Assembly (NCBI RefSeq): GCF_025460805.1 | Contig: NZ_JAMXFJ010000028.1 | Location: forward strand, 1 to 53,739 | Reading direction: 5' to 3' | Length of the DNA: 53,739 bases | DNA from: Microvirga sesbaniae | GTDB taxonomy: Bacteria; Pseudomonadota; Alphaproteobacteria; Rhizobiales; Beijerinckiaceae | Part shown: one piece after another, positions 32,273-41,541 of the stretch | Numbering within the stretch: the first letter of the stretch is position 1 | How the letters are laid out: each line of letters begins with the position of its first letter | Made by a program: the position numbers and the translations under genes | The notes under the pieces: generated by a model | Told to the model about the DNA's origin: nothing | Databases searched by the model: none | The model's input: the letters and a program-made list of their open reading frames with translations, nothing else

Positions 32273-33706
32273 TCAAGCAACGAAGCTCCAGAATGAGCTT
32301 TTGCGGGCATGGTCGGTTTTGAGGCGTCTCAGATAGGCCTCGTGAGCCTCGAACCTGCCGAAATCCTCGATCCGATCAGCAAGGCTTTGGCACTCCTCGA
32401 GGTGACGAGCGGCATGCTGGTATCGCTTGGTCCGGTTCTGCTCCAAAGCAAAGTCGATCAAGGTCCGGCGGAGAATGGTCGCTGCAAGAGGGTGCTTTGC
32501 CTCCAGTGCAGCCGCGGCCGGCGCCAGGATCTCATAGAAATCGCCATTGATTTCGTCTGCGCGGGTGAGCACCAGGTGCGCGGCTTGGTCCAGCGCCGGC
32601 CAGCTCACCAGAAACCCCAATGCATGATGCACGCTCGGATGGCCCAGTGCATGCGCGAGGGCGCGCTCCTCAGTCTCAAGATCCTCAAAGTCGGGCAGGC
32701 GCTTGAGATAGGAGCGCAGATGCTCCGGGCTGAGCGAGCGCTCAAAGCAGGCCCAGCGGAACGCCTGCGCCTCATCCACACGTCCAAGGGCCTCGAGAAC
32801 CTCAATCCGGGTTTGCTCCCATTCAAACGGGATCCAGCCAGGTCTATCCTGGTCGATGGCATTGAGGGCTGCCCATGCTTCCTCCGCACGGCCCGCAGCC
32901 AAGAGCCGGTACGCAATCTCCACAGCAACACTTGGAACGCCCCGAGACTTCTCACTTTGCTGCGCGATGAAGGCGTCCACATCGCCCTGCGCATCCGCAA
33001 TCGCCTCCAGCGCCATCCGAACAACGCTGCTGCAATGGCGCTCAGCCAGGTCATCGGCGTACAAGGGGCCCCCCACACCCCAGCCGACGACCTTCCGGTC
33101 TTCCGCACGGGGCTTTTGTTGCGGCTCCTGTGACAGCTTGAGGATGAGCAACTTGAGGTGGTCGAGGCCTGTCGTGCCGAGTGCCGGGGCCAGAACCTCA
33201 ATTAGGCTGTCATATTGACTATACTCGTTCTCGATCAATGCACGGTAGGTCTGCTCAGCGAGCACGTTGGGAGCGGCATTTGCTGTGGTGGCAATCTGCC
33301 CCAGATCATGGCAGGCGGTCTGAAAGACGGCCATGACGCTTCCACTGCTGTCGTCACATCGACCGAGGACTGAGTTGGCCATCGCCATGAAGCGCCAGAG
33401 GAGATCCAGGGCTTCAGCTGCGTCGGATCTGGCGATCTGACCGATGGCCCGTCTCTGGGTCTCGAGATCCGCAACAAGGGCCCTGCGTTGGTGCCAGTCG
33501 ACGAAGGAGCGGGATCGAGCAATCGCGGTCAGACGCTTGCGGATCTCCTGTGCCATGTCGGCTGGGCTTGCGGCGCCGGCCAGTTCCAGCCGCAGCCGGC
33601 GCTGAGCTGCCGCATTGCCCCGGCTGATCTCAATCAACAATTCGGCGAGGCGCTCAGCTCCAAGAGACTCGAGGTTCTTTGCGTTCAGCGTTTTCCGTGA
33701 GGCCAT
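32273..33706 (-). CDS. DUF6880-like protein, 477 residues
   Basis: The N-terminus ASRKTLNAKNLESLGAERLA, then ELLIEISRGNAAAQRRLRLE, matches my memory of the DUF6880 family in alphaproteobacteria. The body is all-helical with TPR-like stretches (LLAAGRAEEAWAALNAIDQD, IEVLEALGRVDEAQAFRWAC, RYQHAARHLEECQSLADRIE). There is no signal peptide or membrane helix. The function is unknown; TPR-like folds usually mediate protein contacts. It is preceded by two palindromes (33758-33780 and 33807-33830) that may control it. Confidence 0.65.
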   Translation of the reverse strand: MASRKTLNAKNLESLGAERLAELLIEISRGNAAAQRRLRLELAGAASPADMAQEIRKRLTAIARSRSFVDWHQRRALVADLETQRRAIGQIARSDAAEALDLLWRFMAMANSVLGRCDDSSGSVMAVFQTACHDLGQIATTANAAPNVLAEQTYRALIENEYSQYDSLIEVLAPALGTTGLDHLKLLILKLSQEPQQKPRAEDRKVVGWGVGGPLYADDLAERHCSSVVRMALEAIADAQGDVDAFIAQQSEKSRGVPSVAVEIAYRLLAAGRAEEAWAALNAIDQDRPGWIPFEWEQTRIEVLEALGRVDEAQAFRWACFERSLSPEHLRSYLKRLPDFEDLETEERALAHALGHPSVHHALGFLVSWPALDQAAHLVLTRADEINGDFYEILAPAAAALEAKHPLAATILRRTLIDFALEQNRTKRYQHAARHLEECQSLADRIEDFGRFEAHEAYLRRLKTDHARKSSFWSFVA

Positions 33707-33757
33707 GTCGCATCCCGGGTGCGTTTAGGGCTCCCATTTATGGAGCAGACGGATCAT

Positions 33758-33780
33758 GATCAATCCATAGTGGATTGATC
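33758..33780. promoter_or_regulatory. Perfect palindrome upstream of the DUF6880-like gene
   Basis: GATCAATCC (33758-33766) and GGATTGATC (33772-33780) form a perfect 9-base inverted repeat around 5 bases. It lies 52 bases upstream of the gene that starts at 33706. It looks like a site for a dimeric regulator. Confidence 0.5.
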
Positions 33781-33806
33781 GTGGGGCAGGGCCCTACAAC
33801 AAGGGC

Positions 33807-33830
33807 GATTAATATAGTATAACATTAATC
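33807..33830. promoter_or_regulatory. AT-rich inverted repeat
   Basis: GATTAAT (33807-33813) and ATTAATC (33824-33830) are perfect arms around a 10-base AT spacer, in the most AT-rich part of this intergenic region. It lies between the DUF6880-like gene and the end of the sugar operon, and could be a promoter-linked operator. Confidence 0.4.
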
Positions 33831-33886
33831 ATAATAGGTATTTTGACGAGCAAGCTATACGGCACGCTGTTCCAAGATGTTTGTAC

Positions 33887-35110
33887 TCAGTGCATCGATG
33901 GCTCTTTAGGCTGGTCGATCATGTTGATAGCGGCCAGAAGGCTCAGTCCCGTGTGGTAGCCAGGATCGAGGTCCGGCGTTGCCGGGACGAAATCAAACGG
34001 TCCGTTGCTAGTCAAAGTCTGGTAGGCGACGGAACCCCGCCAGTAGTGTGTGAAGAATGCACGGTCCGCTTGCTCCCAAATGCTTAGGATCTCGCCGTTC
34101 CCCGTTGCTGCGAAGCACAGGGCGGCAGATCGAATGGTTTCGGGCAGGGACCACCAGGGGTAGTAGGGACTTAGGGGAGCGCCTGTTGCGGCTGAAACCG
34201 ATAGGCAAAGGCCGGGTCCAACGAAGCCGCGTATGAAGGACGAACTCAGAACAGACTGAAGCCGCTGCACCAAAGCGGGTTCGGCGCTGCCTTGCAGATG
34301 GTCCAGCGCGAAACCCACGAACTCGATAGCATGACCGACATTGCAGACATCCGTTCCCGGGACGTTGCGCAACAGACCGCTTTCTGGATCGAAGTGACGT
34401 TCGAGAACATGTGCGATGAAGCGATCTGCGAAGGCTGAATGCTCGCTTCGCCCAATGCGGTGAAGGAGGCCCGCCGCACCGAGAAGGATCATCCTCGGCC
34501 CGAAATCTTCCGGCTCATCTGAAGCCGCATGGGGCGAGAGGTGACGGCGCTCGTCCATCTGGAACCGCCGGTTTTCAATCGCATCAATCACCTCGGCCAA
34601 GTAGGTGAGATGCTGCGGAACATCCGCCGGAGCATAGCGTGCAGCCCCGGCGATAAGGCCTTTAGCAAAGAAAGCATCGGAATAGGTAAACACTCCACCA
34701 GCAGCAGACTGCTGGTGGAGTGCGCCGTCGGCACCTACATAGACTGGGTTCAGATCGCGGTCATAGCAGAAGTAGCCGTGTCCATCGCGGCGCTGCAGGT
34801 CGCGGAGCGAATGATAGAGTGCGACACCTGCCGCATCGAGTTCTGCAGCAAGATCGGGTTCTTCCCTCTCGAAAAACTCCGCATGCGTCGCAACCGCCTC
34901 AAGCCCCCGGCCTTGGATCCAACCATAGAGGTAGGCCGGTCCGCGAACTCCGTCTGCATCTCCATAGTCCGCGAGGTTCAGACTATTGACCTTGGTGTTG
35001 AGGAAAGCGCCGGCAAGGCGTGGGCGCGCGAGCATCCAACGCAAGGTCGCCGCATTAGCCTGCACGTAGCGGGCACGCGCATCCACCAGCGAGAAGTCGA
35101 AGTTGTTCAT
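33887..35110 (-). CDS. AGE-family (N-acylglucosamine 2-epimerase type) sugar epimerase/isomerase
   Basis: A 407-residue alpha/alpha-barrel protein. Family blocks include GVRGPAYLYGWIQGRGLEAV, VFTYSDAFFAKGLIAGAARY, the His motif CNVGHAIEFVGFALDHL, YYPWWSLPETIRSAALCF and the end DLDPGYHTGLSLLAAINM. The conserved histidines of the epimerase pocket appear to be present. With NagA and NagB in the locus, a role in interconverting N-acetylamino sugars (for example ManNAc and GlcNAc) is reasonable, though AGE proteins also act on neutral sugars. Its ATG overlaps the upstream permease stop (ATGA), so it is the last gene of the transporter operon. Confidence 0.8.
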   Translation of the reverse strand: MNNFDFSLVDARARYVQANAATLRWMLARPRLAGAFLNTKVNSLNLADYGDADGVRGPAYLYGWIQGRGLEAVATHAEFFEREEPDLAAELDAAGVALYHSLRDLQRRDGHGYFCYDRDLNPVYVGADGALHQQSAAGGVFTYSDAFFAKGLIAGAARYAPADVPQHLTYLAEVIDAIENRRFQMDERRHLSPHAASDEPEDFGPRMILLGAAGLLHRIGRSEHSAFADRFIAHVLERHFDPESGLLRNVPGTDVCNVGHAIEFVGFALDHLQGSAEPALVQRLQSVLSSSFIRGFVGPGLCLSVSAATGAPLSPYYPWWSLPETIRSAALCFAATGNGEILSIWEQADRAFFTHYWRGSVAYQTLTSNGPFDFVPATPDLDPGYHTGLSLLAAINMIDQPKEPSMH

Positions 35111-35979
35111 TCCTTCAGCCCCGTGCTCGCCACGCCCTGTACGAAGTTCCGGCGCAGCAGGACGAACAATGTTATACTTGGAATGAGGACCAACGCGGAG
35201 GCCGCGCTCAGCCGTCCGAGATCAACCGTGAAGCCGGTCTGAAACAGAGCAAGCCCTACCTCGATCGTGTAGCTGTCTCGGGTCGTTGCTACGATCAAAG
35301 GCCAAGCGAAGGCAGTCCATGCCTGAAAGAAGGCCAGGACTCCAAGGGCTCCGAGAGCGCCACGCAGGAGCGGAAGAACAATGCGCAAGAAGATCCAGAG
35401 TTCTCCGGCACCATCGATCCTGGCAGCCTCCAGCAATTCGTCTGGGATAGAGTGGATCACATTCTGCCGGATGAGGAAGATACCGAAGCTCATCACCAGG
35501 TAGCCTAGCAGCAATCCCCAGGTGGAGTTGAGGATGCCGAGCGCTTTCGCCTGGAAGTAAAGCGGGATCATGTAAACCTCGAACGGCACGATGGCCGTAG
35601 CGAGGATGATGGCGAAGAACACATTGAGCACGCGATAGCGAAACTTCCCCAGAATGTAGCCGGTAATCGCCGACGTCGCGAGAATGCAGACAGTGGACAG
35701 GACTGAGAACAGGATGCTGTTCCCGATCCAACGCAGCAGTGGAGTGTCGGCCAATACTGCTCTGAAGTTCGCAACGGTTGGATCGTCTGGAATGACTGTC
35801 GGAGGCCAAGCCAGCATCTCTTGTGGTGTCTTGAACGCATTGGAGACGAGGAAGACCAAGGGCAGGATCATCAACAGGCAGACGGCCGTCAGTACCACAT
35901 CGATGGCGATGTTGATCACGCGCTCTTTCGTATGCCGGGACATGCCGCGGCTCGTGGTGTTCTCGAGGAGAGGTCTCAT
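35107..35979 (-). CDS. Carbohydrate ABC transporter permease, MalG/UgpE type
   Basis: A 290-residue membrane protein with about six helices, beginning with IAIDVVLTAVCLLMILPLVF. The periplasmic stretch NAFKTPQEMLAWPPTVIPDD is typical of this permease class. The EAA loop that docks the ATPase reads ELLEAARIDGAGELWIFLRI, followed by VLPLLRGALGALG. It overlaps the upstream permease by four bases (ATGA at its start) and the AGE gene by four at its end. It forms the translocation pore with the other permease. No ATPase gene lies in this operon. Confidence 0.9.
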   Translation of the reverse strand: MRPLLENTTSRGMSRHTKERVINIAIDVVLTAVCLLMILPLVFLVSNAFKTPQEMLAWPPTVIPDDPTVANFRAVLADTPLLRWIGNSILFSVLSTVCILATSAITGYILGKFRYRVLNVFFAIILATAIVPFEVYMIPLYFQAKALGILNSTWGLLLGYLVMSFGIFLIRQNVIHSIPDELLEAARIDGAGELWIFLRIVLPLLRGALGALGVLAFFQAWTAFAWPLIVATTRDSYTIEVGLALFQTGFTVDLGRLSAASALVLIPSITLFVLLRRNFVQGVASTGLKE

Positions 35980-36917
35980 GAGCGGCCTTTCTCCCGAAGC
36001 AGCCGGAACTGAATCACAGTTAGGACCAGAACGATCGCCAATAACACCACTGCCTCGGACGCAGCGTAGCCAACGCGGTAGTTTCGAAAGCTGTTCTCAA
36101 GCATGTCGAGCACCAGGACGCGCACCTGCCGTCCCGGCGCGCCTTGAGCGTCAGAGGCCAGCACGAAGGCTTGGGCGTAGACGTTGAAGCCTGACACGAG
36201 GGTGACGACCGAAACGTATAGCGTGATCGGTTTGAGCAGAGGGACAGAAAGATGCCAGAAGCGCTGAGGGGCCGACGCGCCGTCGAGCTCGGCCGCCTCG
36301 TAGAGCGATGTCGGGAGGCTTTTGAAACCGACAAGGTAGATAATGACCGCATAACCAAGAGCCTGCCACGAACAGAGAACAATGACACATAACACTGAGA
36401 GGACTGGATCGAAAAGCCAGGACTTGGGCGCGAATCCAGCGCTGGTCAGCAACGCATTCAGTGGGCCGAGACGGGCGTCGAAGATCCATTTCCACGCCAT
36501 GGCAGCAGGCACGAGCGACACGACATGCGGAATGAAGATCGCTGCCTCATAAAAACCAGCAAGGCGCGAGCGGGTACGATGATAAATGAGAGCAGCCAGA
36601 ACCAATGCCAGGGGAATGGTGATGAGCAGGACGCCAAACGCGATGATCGTTGTATTGAGGAGCGCTTCCCTGAACAATGGATCGCCGACGAGTTCCTCGA
36701 AGTTCGCAAAGCCGATGAAGGGCTTGTTCTTCGATAGAATGTCCCATTTGTGCAGGCTCAGGCGCAGGGTGTCGCCAATGGGATAGATCCGGACATAGGC
36801 GAAGATTGCCAATGTCGGCAGGAGCGCGAGGAGCGCGAACATCCATCTTTTATGCTGCACCGGATCCCTCTTTAGACTCCGTCCGGTGCGTGAGGACGCA
36901 CCGGACGCAAGGCCCAA
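35976..36917 (-). CDS. Carbohydrate ABC transporter permease, MalF/UgpA type
   Basis: A 313-residue membrane protein. The first helix (WMFALLALLPTLAIFAYVRI) is followed by IYPIGDTLRLSLHKWD, a pattern seen in MalF-type permeases. The EAA loop reads SLYEAAELDGASAPQRFWHL, then SVPLLKPITLYVSVV. The solute-binding protein gene lies 11 bases upstream. It pairs with the MalG-type permease that overlaps its stop. Confidence 0.9.
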   Translation of the reverse strand: MGLASGASSRTGRSLKRDPVQHKRWMFALLALLPTLAIFAYVRIYPIGDTLRLSLHKWDILSKNKPFIGFANFEELVGDPLFREALLNTTIIAFGVLLITIPLALVLAALIYHRTRSRLAGFYEAAIFIPHVVSLVPAAMAWKWIFDARLGPLNALLTSAGFAPKSWLFDPVLSVLCVIVLCSWQALGYAVIIYLVGFKSLPTSLYEAAELDGASAPQRFWHLSVPLLKPITLYVSVVTLVSGFNVYAQAFVLASDAQGAPGRQVRVLVLDMLENSFRNYRVGYAASEAVVLLAIVLVLTVIQFRLLREKGRS

Positions 36918-36928
36918 CGGAGCTGAGG

Positions 36929-38245
36929 CTACTTCCCAAGAAGACCTTCGCGGCGAAGGATCTGGTTGGTTTCGTCCGAAGCCGATTTGAGAAAGGCATC
37001 GATAGCCGTATCATCTTTGGCGAGGGACGCATTGCGGAAGGCGTTGGTGAGCTGGGCGGCCAAACGCGTCAGCACCTCCTCGATTGGTCCGATCGAGGGC
37101 AAAGTAAAGAACTTGTAGTCCTTCGGGTAGTTCACAAAGGCGCCGAATGCCGGAGTTGCGCTGGTCACGCTGGAATAGTCAACTCCGGAGCGGTTCGGCA
37201 GCCAACCGACGTTTTTGAGAAGCCACGTCAGGTTCTCGGGCTCGTTGGTGGCCATGACGAAGTCCCAAGCCGCCTTGCTATCCGCACCCTCGGCCTTCAC
37301 ATAGAGATTGGTCGGCAGAGCAATGGAGCCACGGGGCAGCGGAGCGGTTGCATAGGTGAGATTAGGCGCCTTGGAAGCGATATCGCCGATAACCCAGGAT
37401 TCACGGATGAACATGGCGGTTTGGCCGCGTTCAAAAGCCTCTGCATCGGCCGGCATTTCGGGCGTGACCGTTCTAAGCACGTGCACGTTCTGCAGGTACT
37501 GTTTGAGCGTCGCGCGACCCGCCTCGTTGGCGTAGTTGGCGCGCCACTTTCCATCGGTCGTCGGCTCAAGGACAGAGCCGCCATACTGGAAAAGATTGAT
37601 CCAGAATTTCTCAGCGATGCCCTGCCCACCGCCGGTGAGGCGCAGACTCCAGCCGGATACAGTTGGATTGCCGTCTGGACCTCGCTTCGTCAGTTTCTCG
37701 GCATACTGGGTGTACTCTTCCATCGTCTTGGGCGGCGTCGTGAGCCCGGCCGCCTTGAACATGTCAGTGTTGTAATAAAGTGCAGCCTGCCCGCGGAACA
37801 GGGGCACTCCATAGACCGCACCTTCGTAGCTCGCGTTCGATGTGAAGAACTCGTCGAAATTGGCCTTGTCCTTGACGAAGCTGGCCACCGCATCAGGCGC
37901 CTTGGGCAAGAGGTCATTCTCGAGATAACGGCGAACCGTCGAGCCTTGAAGCTCAATCACGGTCGCACCGGCAACACCGGATGTGAGGCCCAGCGCGATG
38001 CGCTTCTCATGTTCGCGGAGAGCGATGGCCTCGACCTTGACGTTGAGGTTCGGATTTTTGGCTTTGAGGCCCTGGGCCACATGCTCGTAGAACGGCGCCA
38101 TTTCTGGATAGCCGCTCCAGACGGTGACAGTCTGGGCTGAGGTCGCAGAAAGCCCGGCCAGCATGGAGGCTCCCAAGGCTGAGCCGAGAAGAGCGGCGCG
38201 GGCAAAGTGCTGCTTGAGTGAAGTCGTCGTGGCAGATTTCAGCAT
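36929..38245 (-). CDS. Extracellular sugar-binding protein of the ABC importer
   Basis: A 438-residue periplasmic binding protein of the UgpB/MalE-like cluster. A Sec signal peptide is clear: basic start, hydrophobic core (ALLGSALGASMLAGLS) and probable cleavage after ATSA before QTVTVWSGYPE. The mature chain has EAIALREHEKRIALGLTSGV, VYGVPLFRGQAALYYNTDMF, KAAGLTTPPKTMEEYTQYAE and KAAWDFVMATNEPENLTWLL, which are family blocks. It captures the transported sugar in the periplasm. It is the first gene of the transporter operon, with a palindromic operator 58 bases upstream of its start. Confidence 0.9.
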   Translation of the reverse strand: MLKSATTTSLKQHFARAALLGSALGASMLAGLSATSAQTVTVWSGYPEMAPFYEHVAQGLKAKNPNLNVKVEAIALREHEKRIALGLTSGVAGATVIELQGSTVRRYLENDLLPKAPDAVASFVKDKANFDEFFTSNASYEGAVYGVPLFRGQAALYYNTDMFKAAGLTTPPKTMEEYTQYAEKLTKRGPDGNPTVSGWSLRLTGGGQGIAEKFWINLFQYGGSVLEPTTDGKWRANYANEAGRATLKQYLQNVHVLRTVTPEMPADAEAFERGQTAMFIRESWVIGDIASKAPNLTYATAPLPRGSIALPTNLYVKAEGADSKAAWDFVMATNEPENLTWLLKNVGWLPNRSGVDYSSVTSATPAFGAFVNYPKDYKFFTLPSIGPIEEVLTRLAAQLTNAFRNASLAKDDTAIDAFLKSASDETNQILRREGLLGK

Positions 38246-38302
38246 GTCGATCCCGTTCCTCTGGTTTTGATGGTGTCGAAGCTGGCAGCGGGCAGGTTGT
38301 CA

Positions 38303-38316
38303 TGCAACCGGTTGCG
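38303..38316. promoter_or_regulatory. LacI-family operator (copy 2), upstream of the transporter operon
   Basis: TGCAACCGGTTGCG is a near-perfect palindrome around a central CG, the usual LacI-family operator design. It matches the site at 42403-42416 in 13 of 14 bases. It lies in the 118-base gap between the ceramidase-like gene and the solute-binding protein gene, so it should control the second operon. Confidence 0.8.
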
Positions 38317-38363
38317 GGTCAAGCAGCCAACCTGCGGGCCGACAGCCGCTTACCCCGCTCCGA

Positions 38364-39617
38364 TCAGACAGTTCCCGCAGTCAAAAGAGCAACCGCCGCG
38401 TTGGCCAGAGCCTCGGCCGATCCGGAGGCGAAGGTTGCTGGCTGGCCATAGTAGCGATGTGCCTCGTCGATTTCATATCCACCGAACGCATACTCGGATG
38501 CTGGGGGGATATAGCCGGGATTGTCTTCTGCAAAGCCAATGATGAAACTCGGAGTCCGAGATATGCTCTGGCGGATCTGCAGCGCCGTCTCTGCAAAGAT
38601 CTCTCCCGGAAGGGCAACGATCGGTACACCTCCCCAGTTCAACACCGAGACGCGCGCCTCAACTGGTTCGAGAGGGTGCCGTGCTATTTCTGTCGCCCAG
38701 GCAATCCAGTGGCTGAGCAGCGCTGCACGGGCAGGATCAGCGGTCTTCCGCTCGCGATACCAACGATCCGCCAAGGCCTCTGGGGTCCCCGTTTCGCGTC
38801 GATCGAAACCAAGGTGCAGGATACGGTTCGCCACCGAGACGTGTTCTTCCAGGGGAATCTCGTTGGCTTGGCAAGCCGCGTCTGCAATCCGCTCGCCATA
38901 AGCCTGTGCAGACTCGAAGCTGCGATAGGCGCTGGATGAGAGGCTGATGGAAGCGTGTGCCGAGTGACCTGTATTGGCGTCTCCCGCGCATCCGGTGAGA
39001 AACAATGCCATGGCACCTGGATTGGCGGCCTCAAGGCGCTCGCGCGCATAGTGCGGGTAATCGGCCGTCCACAGCCGATTGTCGGCGCCGAGCACCACCG
39101 GGTGGCAGGCATAGGATGCAATGACCGCCATAAGATCACCAACCGCGTCTCGGACGTGCAGGACCGGCAAGGCAGTATCGACCAAGCCGTCGGCATGCCG
39201 GCGATTTCTGGCCACTCCAGGATCTGCGCCCCATCCCGCCACCATATGGGCGGGCCGCGCGCAGGACACTGCCTTGTCGATTGCGTGGACACATGCAGTT
39301 TCCAGCCGATCGAGATAGGCCATATCGGCCCGCTGACTTAGGCGGCCCACCATGGAGACAGGGCCACCATGCGTATGCAACGCCGCCACGACCACATTGT
39401 CGGCGGGCAACACGCACCGTTCGCGAATGCGACGCACCATGTCGCCATGAAAGCCGATCACGTCGGCTACCACGAGGGCGGTGTTCTCGACAGCGACGGC
39501 GCGAACGGTCAGAGGATCATGCGCGCCGAGCGCAGGCTCACTGCGGGCTGCGAACCCGGAGAGAGCGAGGCCTGCGAGCGGCGTGATGTCCATCAGGGCT
39601 GTTCCAGCGCGGATCAT
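38364..39617 (-). CDS. Neutral/alkaline ceramidase-like hydrolase
   Basis: A 417-residue protein starting with AGTALMDITPLAGLALSGFA, a typical start of the N-terminal domain of neutral ceramidases. The probable zinc ligands are in ALHTHGGP, ASYACHPVVLG and a glutamate near the end (LPGEIFAE). TDYPHYARERLEAAN-like sequence (TADYPHYARERLEAA) also matches. It has no signal peptide, so it is likely cytosolic, unlike true secreted ceramidases. In an amino-sugar operon it may hydrolyse an amide of a modified amino sugar rather than a sphingolipid. It overlaps nagA by four bases (ATGA). Confidence 0.75.
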   Translation of the reverse strand: MIRAGTALMDITPLAGLALSGFAARSEPALGAHDPLTVRAVAVENTALVVADVIGFHGDMVRRIRERCVLPADNVVVAALHTHGGPVSMVGRLSQRADMAYLDRLETACVHAIDKAVSCARPAHMVAGWGADPGVARNRRHADGLVDTALPVLHVRDAVGDLMAVIASYACHPVVLGADNRLWTADYPHYARERLEAANPGAMALFLTGCAGDANTGHSAHASISLSSSAYRSFESAQAYGERIADAACQANEIPLEEHVSVANRILHLGFDRRETGTPEALADRWYRERKTADPARAALLSHWIAWATEIARHPLEPVEARVSVLNWGGVPIVALPGEIFAETALQIRQSISRTPSFIIGFAEDNPGYIPPASEYAFGGYEIDEAHRYYGQPATFASGSAEALANAAVALLTAGTV

Positions 39618-40765
39618 CGCGAGAACACCTTTTCACCTCGCAGCCAGACGCCCGAGACCGCGAGGCAGCGTTGTCCCTCCTGCCAAGAGAACTGCATCAG
39701 ATCGGCCGGAGCACCAACGGCGAGACGGCCTCGGTTGTCGATGAGACGACCAGGGTTCTCCGTTGCGAGCCTTAGGCTTTCGTTGAGGGTCAGCCCAGCC
39801 ATGTAAGCGGCTAGGGCTACATTGGCGCAGAGCGGCAGCCCAGCGCCGGCGAGATATGGCGTGCCCGCGATGCCAACACGACCATCAGCTTTGACCTCGA
39901 CAGTGCCGCCAACAGGCTGCTCGTAAAGGCCAGGTGGCATGCCAGCGAGTGCGACCGCGTCCGAAACCAGGATGGCTTTCTCAAGGCCCTTTGCGCGAAC
40001 CATTGCCTTGAATGTGTCAGCCGGGAGATGATGACCGTCCGCGATGAAGGTTGCCGTCAGCCGATCGTCCGCAAGCTGGCTCCATAAAAAGTTGGGGTGG
40101 CGGGGCAGGGTGGCCGCGGCGCCGTTGCCAAGATGTGTGGACAAGCTCGCTCCCGCGGCGGCCGCCTCATGGATCTCCTCAGGCGAGGCGGCCGTGTGGC
40201 CGAGAGCAACGTGGACGCCGCGCTGCACGAGAGCCGAGATATAAGTGATCGCTCCGGGCAGTTCAGGGGCCAGCGTCACAAGCCCGACGAGATTCGAGCT
40301 CGCCGCCTGCCAGCGCTCGAACTCGTCAAGGGAGGGCGCTCTCACATAGGTGGCGGGATGAGCGCCGCGTGGCCCGTCAAGCGCCGAGATCGAAGGACCC
40401 TCGACATGAACGAAAGGAACCATCCTGGCCACAATTGGAAAGCGGCGGCGGGCCTCTGCGATGACTGTCAGCGCATGGATGAGGTCGGCCTCCGGCGCGG
40501 TGATCAGGGTTGGCAGAAAGGTCGTGACGCCTACCGTGAGCATATGGTCTGCCAGCGCCCTTACCCGCTCTGGCGTTAGGTGGCCGTCATTCAGATCAAG
40601 GCCCGCAAAGCCGTTCACCTGCAGATCGATCAGGCCTGGTGCAACATATTCATGATTTGCGCCATCCACAGTCTCAATCGCAGCGATGACGCCATCCTCG
40701 ATCGCAATAGCAATGGCCTTACCATTTGCGGGATCTCGCCCGACAATGTTGCAGGACGAGTTCAC
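39614..40765 (-). CDS. nagA: N-acetylglucosamine-6-phosphate deacetylase
   Basis: A 383-residue amidohydrolase. Diagnostic blocks are APGLIDLQVNGFAGLDLND, the metal-site FVHVEGPSIS, the zinc histidines in VALGHTAAS and LSTHLGNGA, IADGHHLP, the catalytic Asp in ILVSDAVALAGMPPGLY, and LTLNESLRLATENPGRLI. The reaction is GlcNAc-6-phosphate to glucosamine-6-phosphate and acetate, feeding NagB. The usual HxEGPF reads HVEGPS, a small deviation. The GTG start overlaps the SIS gene stop (GTGA), so translation is coupled. Confidence 0.88.
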   Translation of the reverse strand: MNSSCNIVGRDPANGKAIAIAIEDGVIAAIETVDGANHEYVAPGLIDLQVNGFAGLDLNDGHLTPERVRALADHMLTVGVTTFLPTLITAPEADLIHALTVIAEARRRFPIVARMVPFVHVEGPSISALDGPRGAHPATYVRAPSLDEFERWQAASSNLVGLVTLAPELPGAITYISALVQRGVHVALGHTAASPEEIHEAAAAGASLSTHLGNGAAATLPRHPNFLWSQLADDRLTATFIADGHHLPADTFKAMVRAKGLEKAILVSDAVALAGMPPGLYEQPVGGTVEVKADGRVGIAGTPYLAGAGLPLCANVALAAYMAGLTLNESLRLATENPGRLIDNRGRLAVGAPADLMQFSWQEGQRCLAVSGVWLRGEKVFSR

Positions 40766-41541
40766 AGAGCTCTGACCCGATTGTGGAAGTTTGCGATGAA
40801 GCGCGCATTGGCTTCATCGCCGCCTGGGGCGTTGCCGCTGCGCCACACAGGCGGTTCGATACCGCGCTCGATGAGCTTCGATACGGTGCGAATTACCAAG
40901 CAGTTGAGTGCGAAAGCATTGGCAAAGGTCGAAATTGCCGCAATGTCCTGGCTCATGCCGGGAACGCGCACGACTGCATCACCAATGGGGATCTTGGTAT
41001 CAACGGCGATGTCCACCAGGTCGTGCAAGTTCTGACGGGTGGGATGCCGGGCTGGATGCTCGGGTGAGGTGTTGCTGGCGTGCTCGCGGGAACTGATGCC
41101 AATGAGAAACACGCCGCGCGCCTTGGCTTCCATGGCGGCATCGATGAGAGCCGCGTTGATCCCATAAGCGTTGACCAAAATGAGAAGATCACCTTGGCCG
41201 AGACGCTGGTTCGCAATCACGATCTTGCCGTATCCGGGCGTACGCTCGATCGCCATGGAGCGCAAAGCCCCATTGGAGAGTAGTGTTCCTTCGTCAAGAA
41301 CGGCGCTGACATGCATCAGGCCTCCCGCGCGGAAGAACACTTCCTGCGCAGCGAGGTTCGAATGTCCACCCGGGCCGAAGATATGAATCAGGCGATCAGA
41401 TGCAATCTGATCCGCGAGACGAGCGGCGGCCATGTCTGTCGTGGTGCGCTCCTCCGTCAAGATGCGCTGCATCAGATCCGTTGTGAGCCCGAGATAGGAG
41501 GCACAGAGGGCATCGGCGTCGATGAGCTCACCGTTCAGCAT
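40762..41541 (-). CDS. SIS-domain sugar isomerase/binding protein
   Basis: About 259 residues. The SIS sugar-phosphate fold shows in LIHIFGPGGHSNLAAQEVFF, LLILVNAYGINAALIDAAME and ARGVFLIGISSREHASNTSP. The form is that of the larger UPF0309-like SIS proteins, not the GlmS type. It may bind or isomerise an amino-sugar phosphate, or act as a sugar-phosphate sensor. I chose ATG 41541, which overlaps the end of nagB and follows CGGAG; the frame extends to 41562. Confidence 0.8.
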   Translation of the reverse strand: MLNGELIDADALCASYLGLTTDLMQRILTEERTTTDMAAARLADQIASDRLIHIFGPGGHSNLAAQEVFFRAGGLMHVSAVLDEGTLLSNGALRSMAIERTPGYGKIVIANQRLGQGDLLILVNAYGINAALIDAAMEAKARGVFLIGISSREHASNTSPEHPARHPTRQNLHDLVDIAVDTKIPIGDAVVRVPGMSQDIAAISTFANAFALNCLVIRTVSKLIERGIEPPVWRSGNAPGGDEANARFIANFHNRVRAL

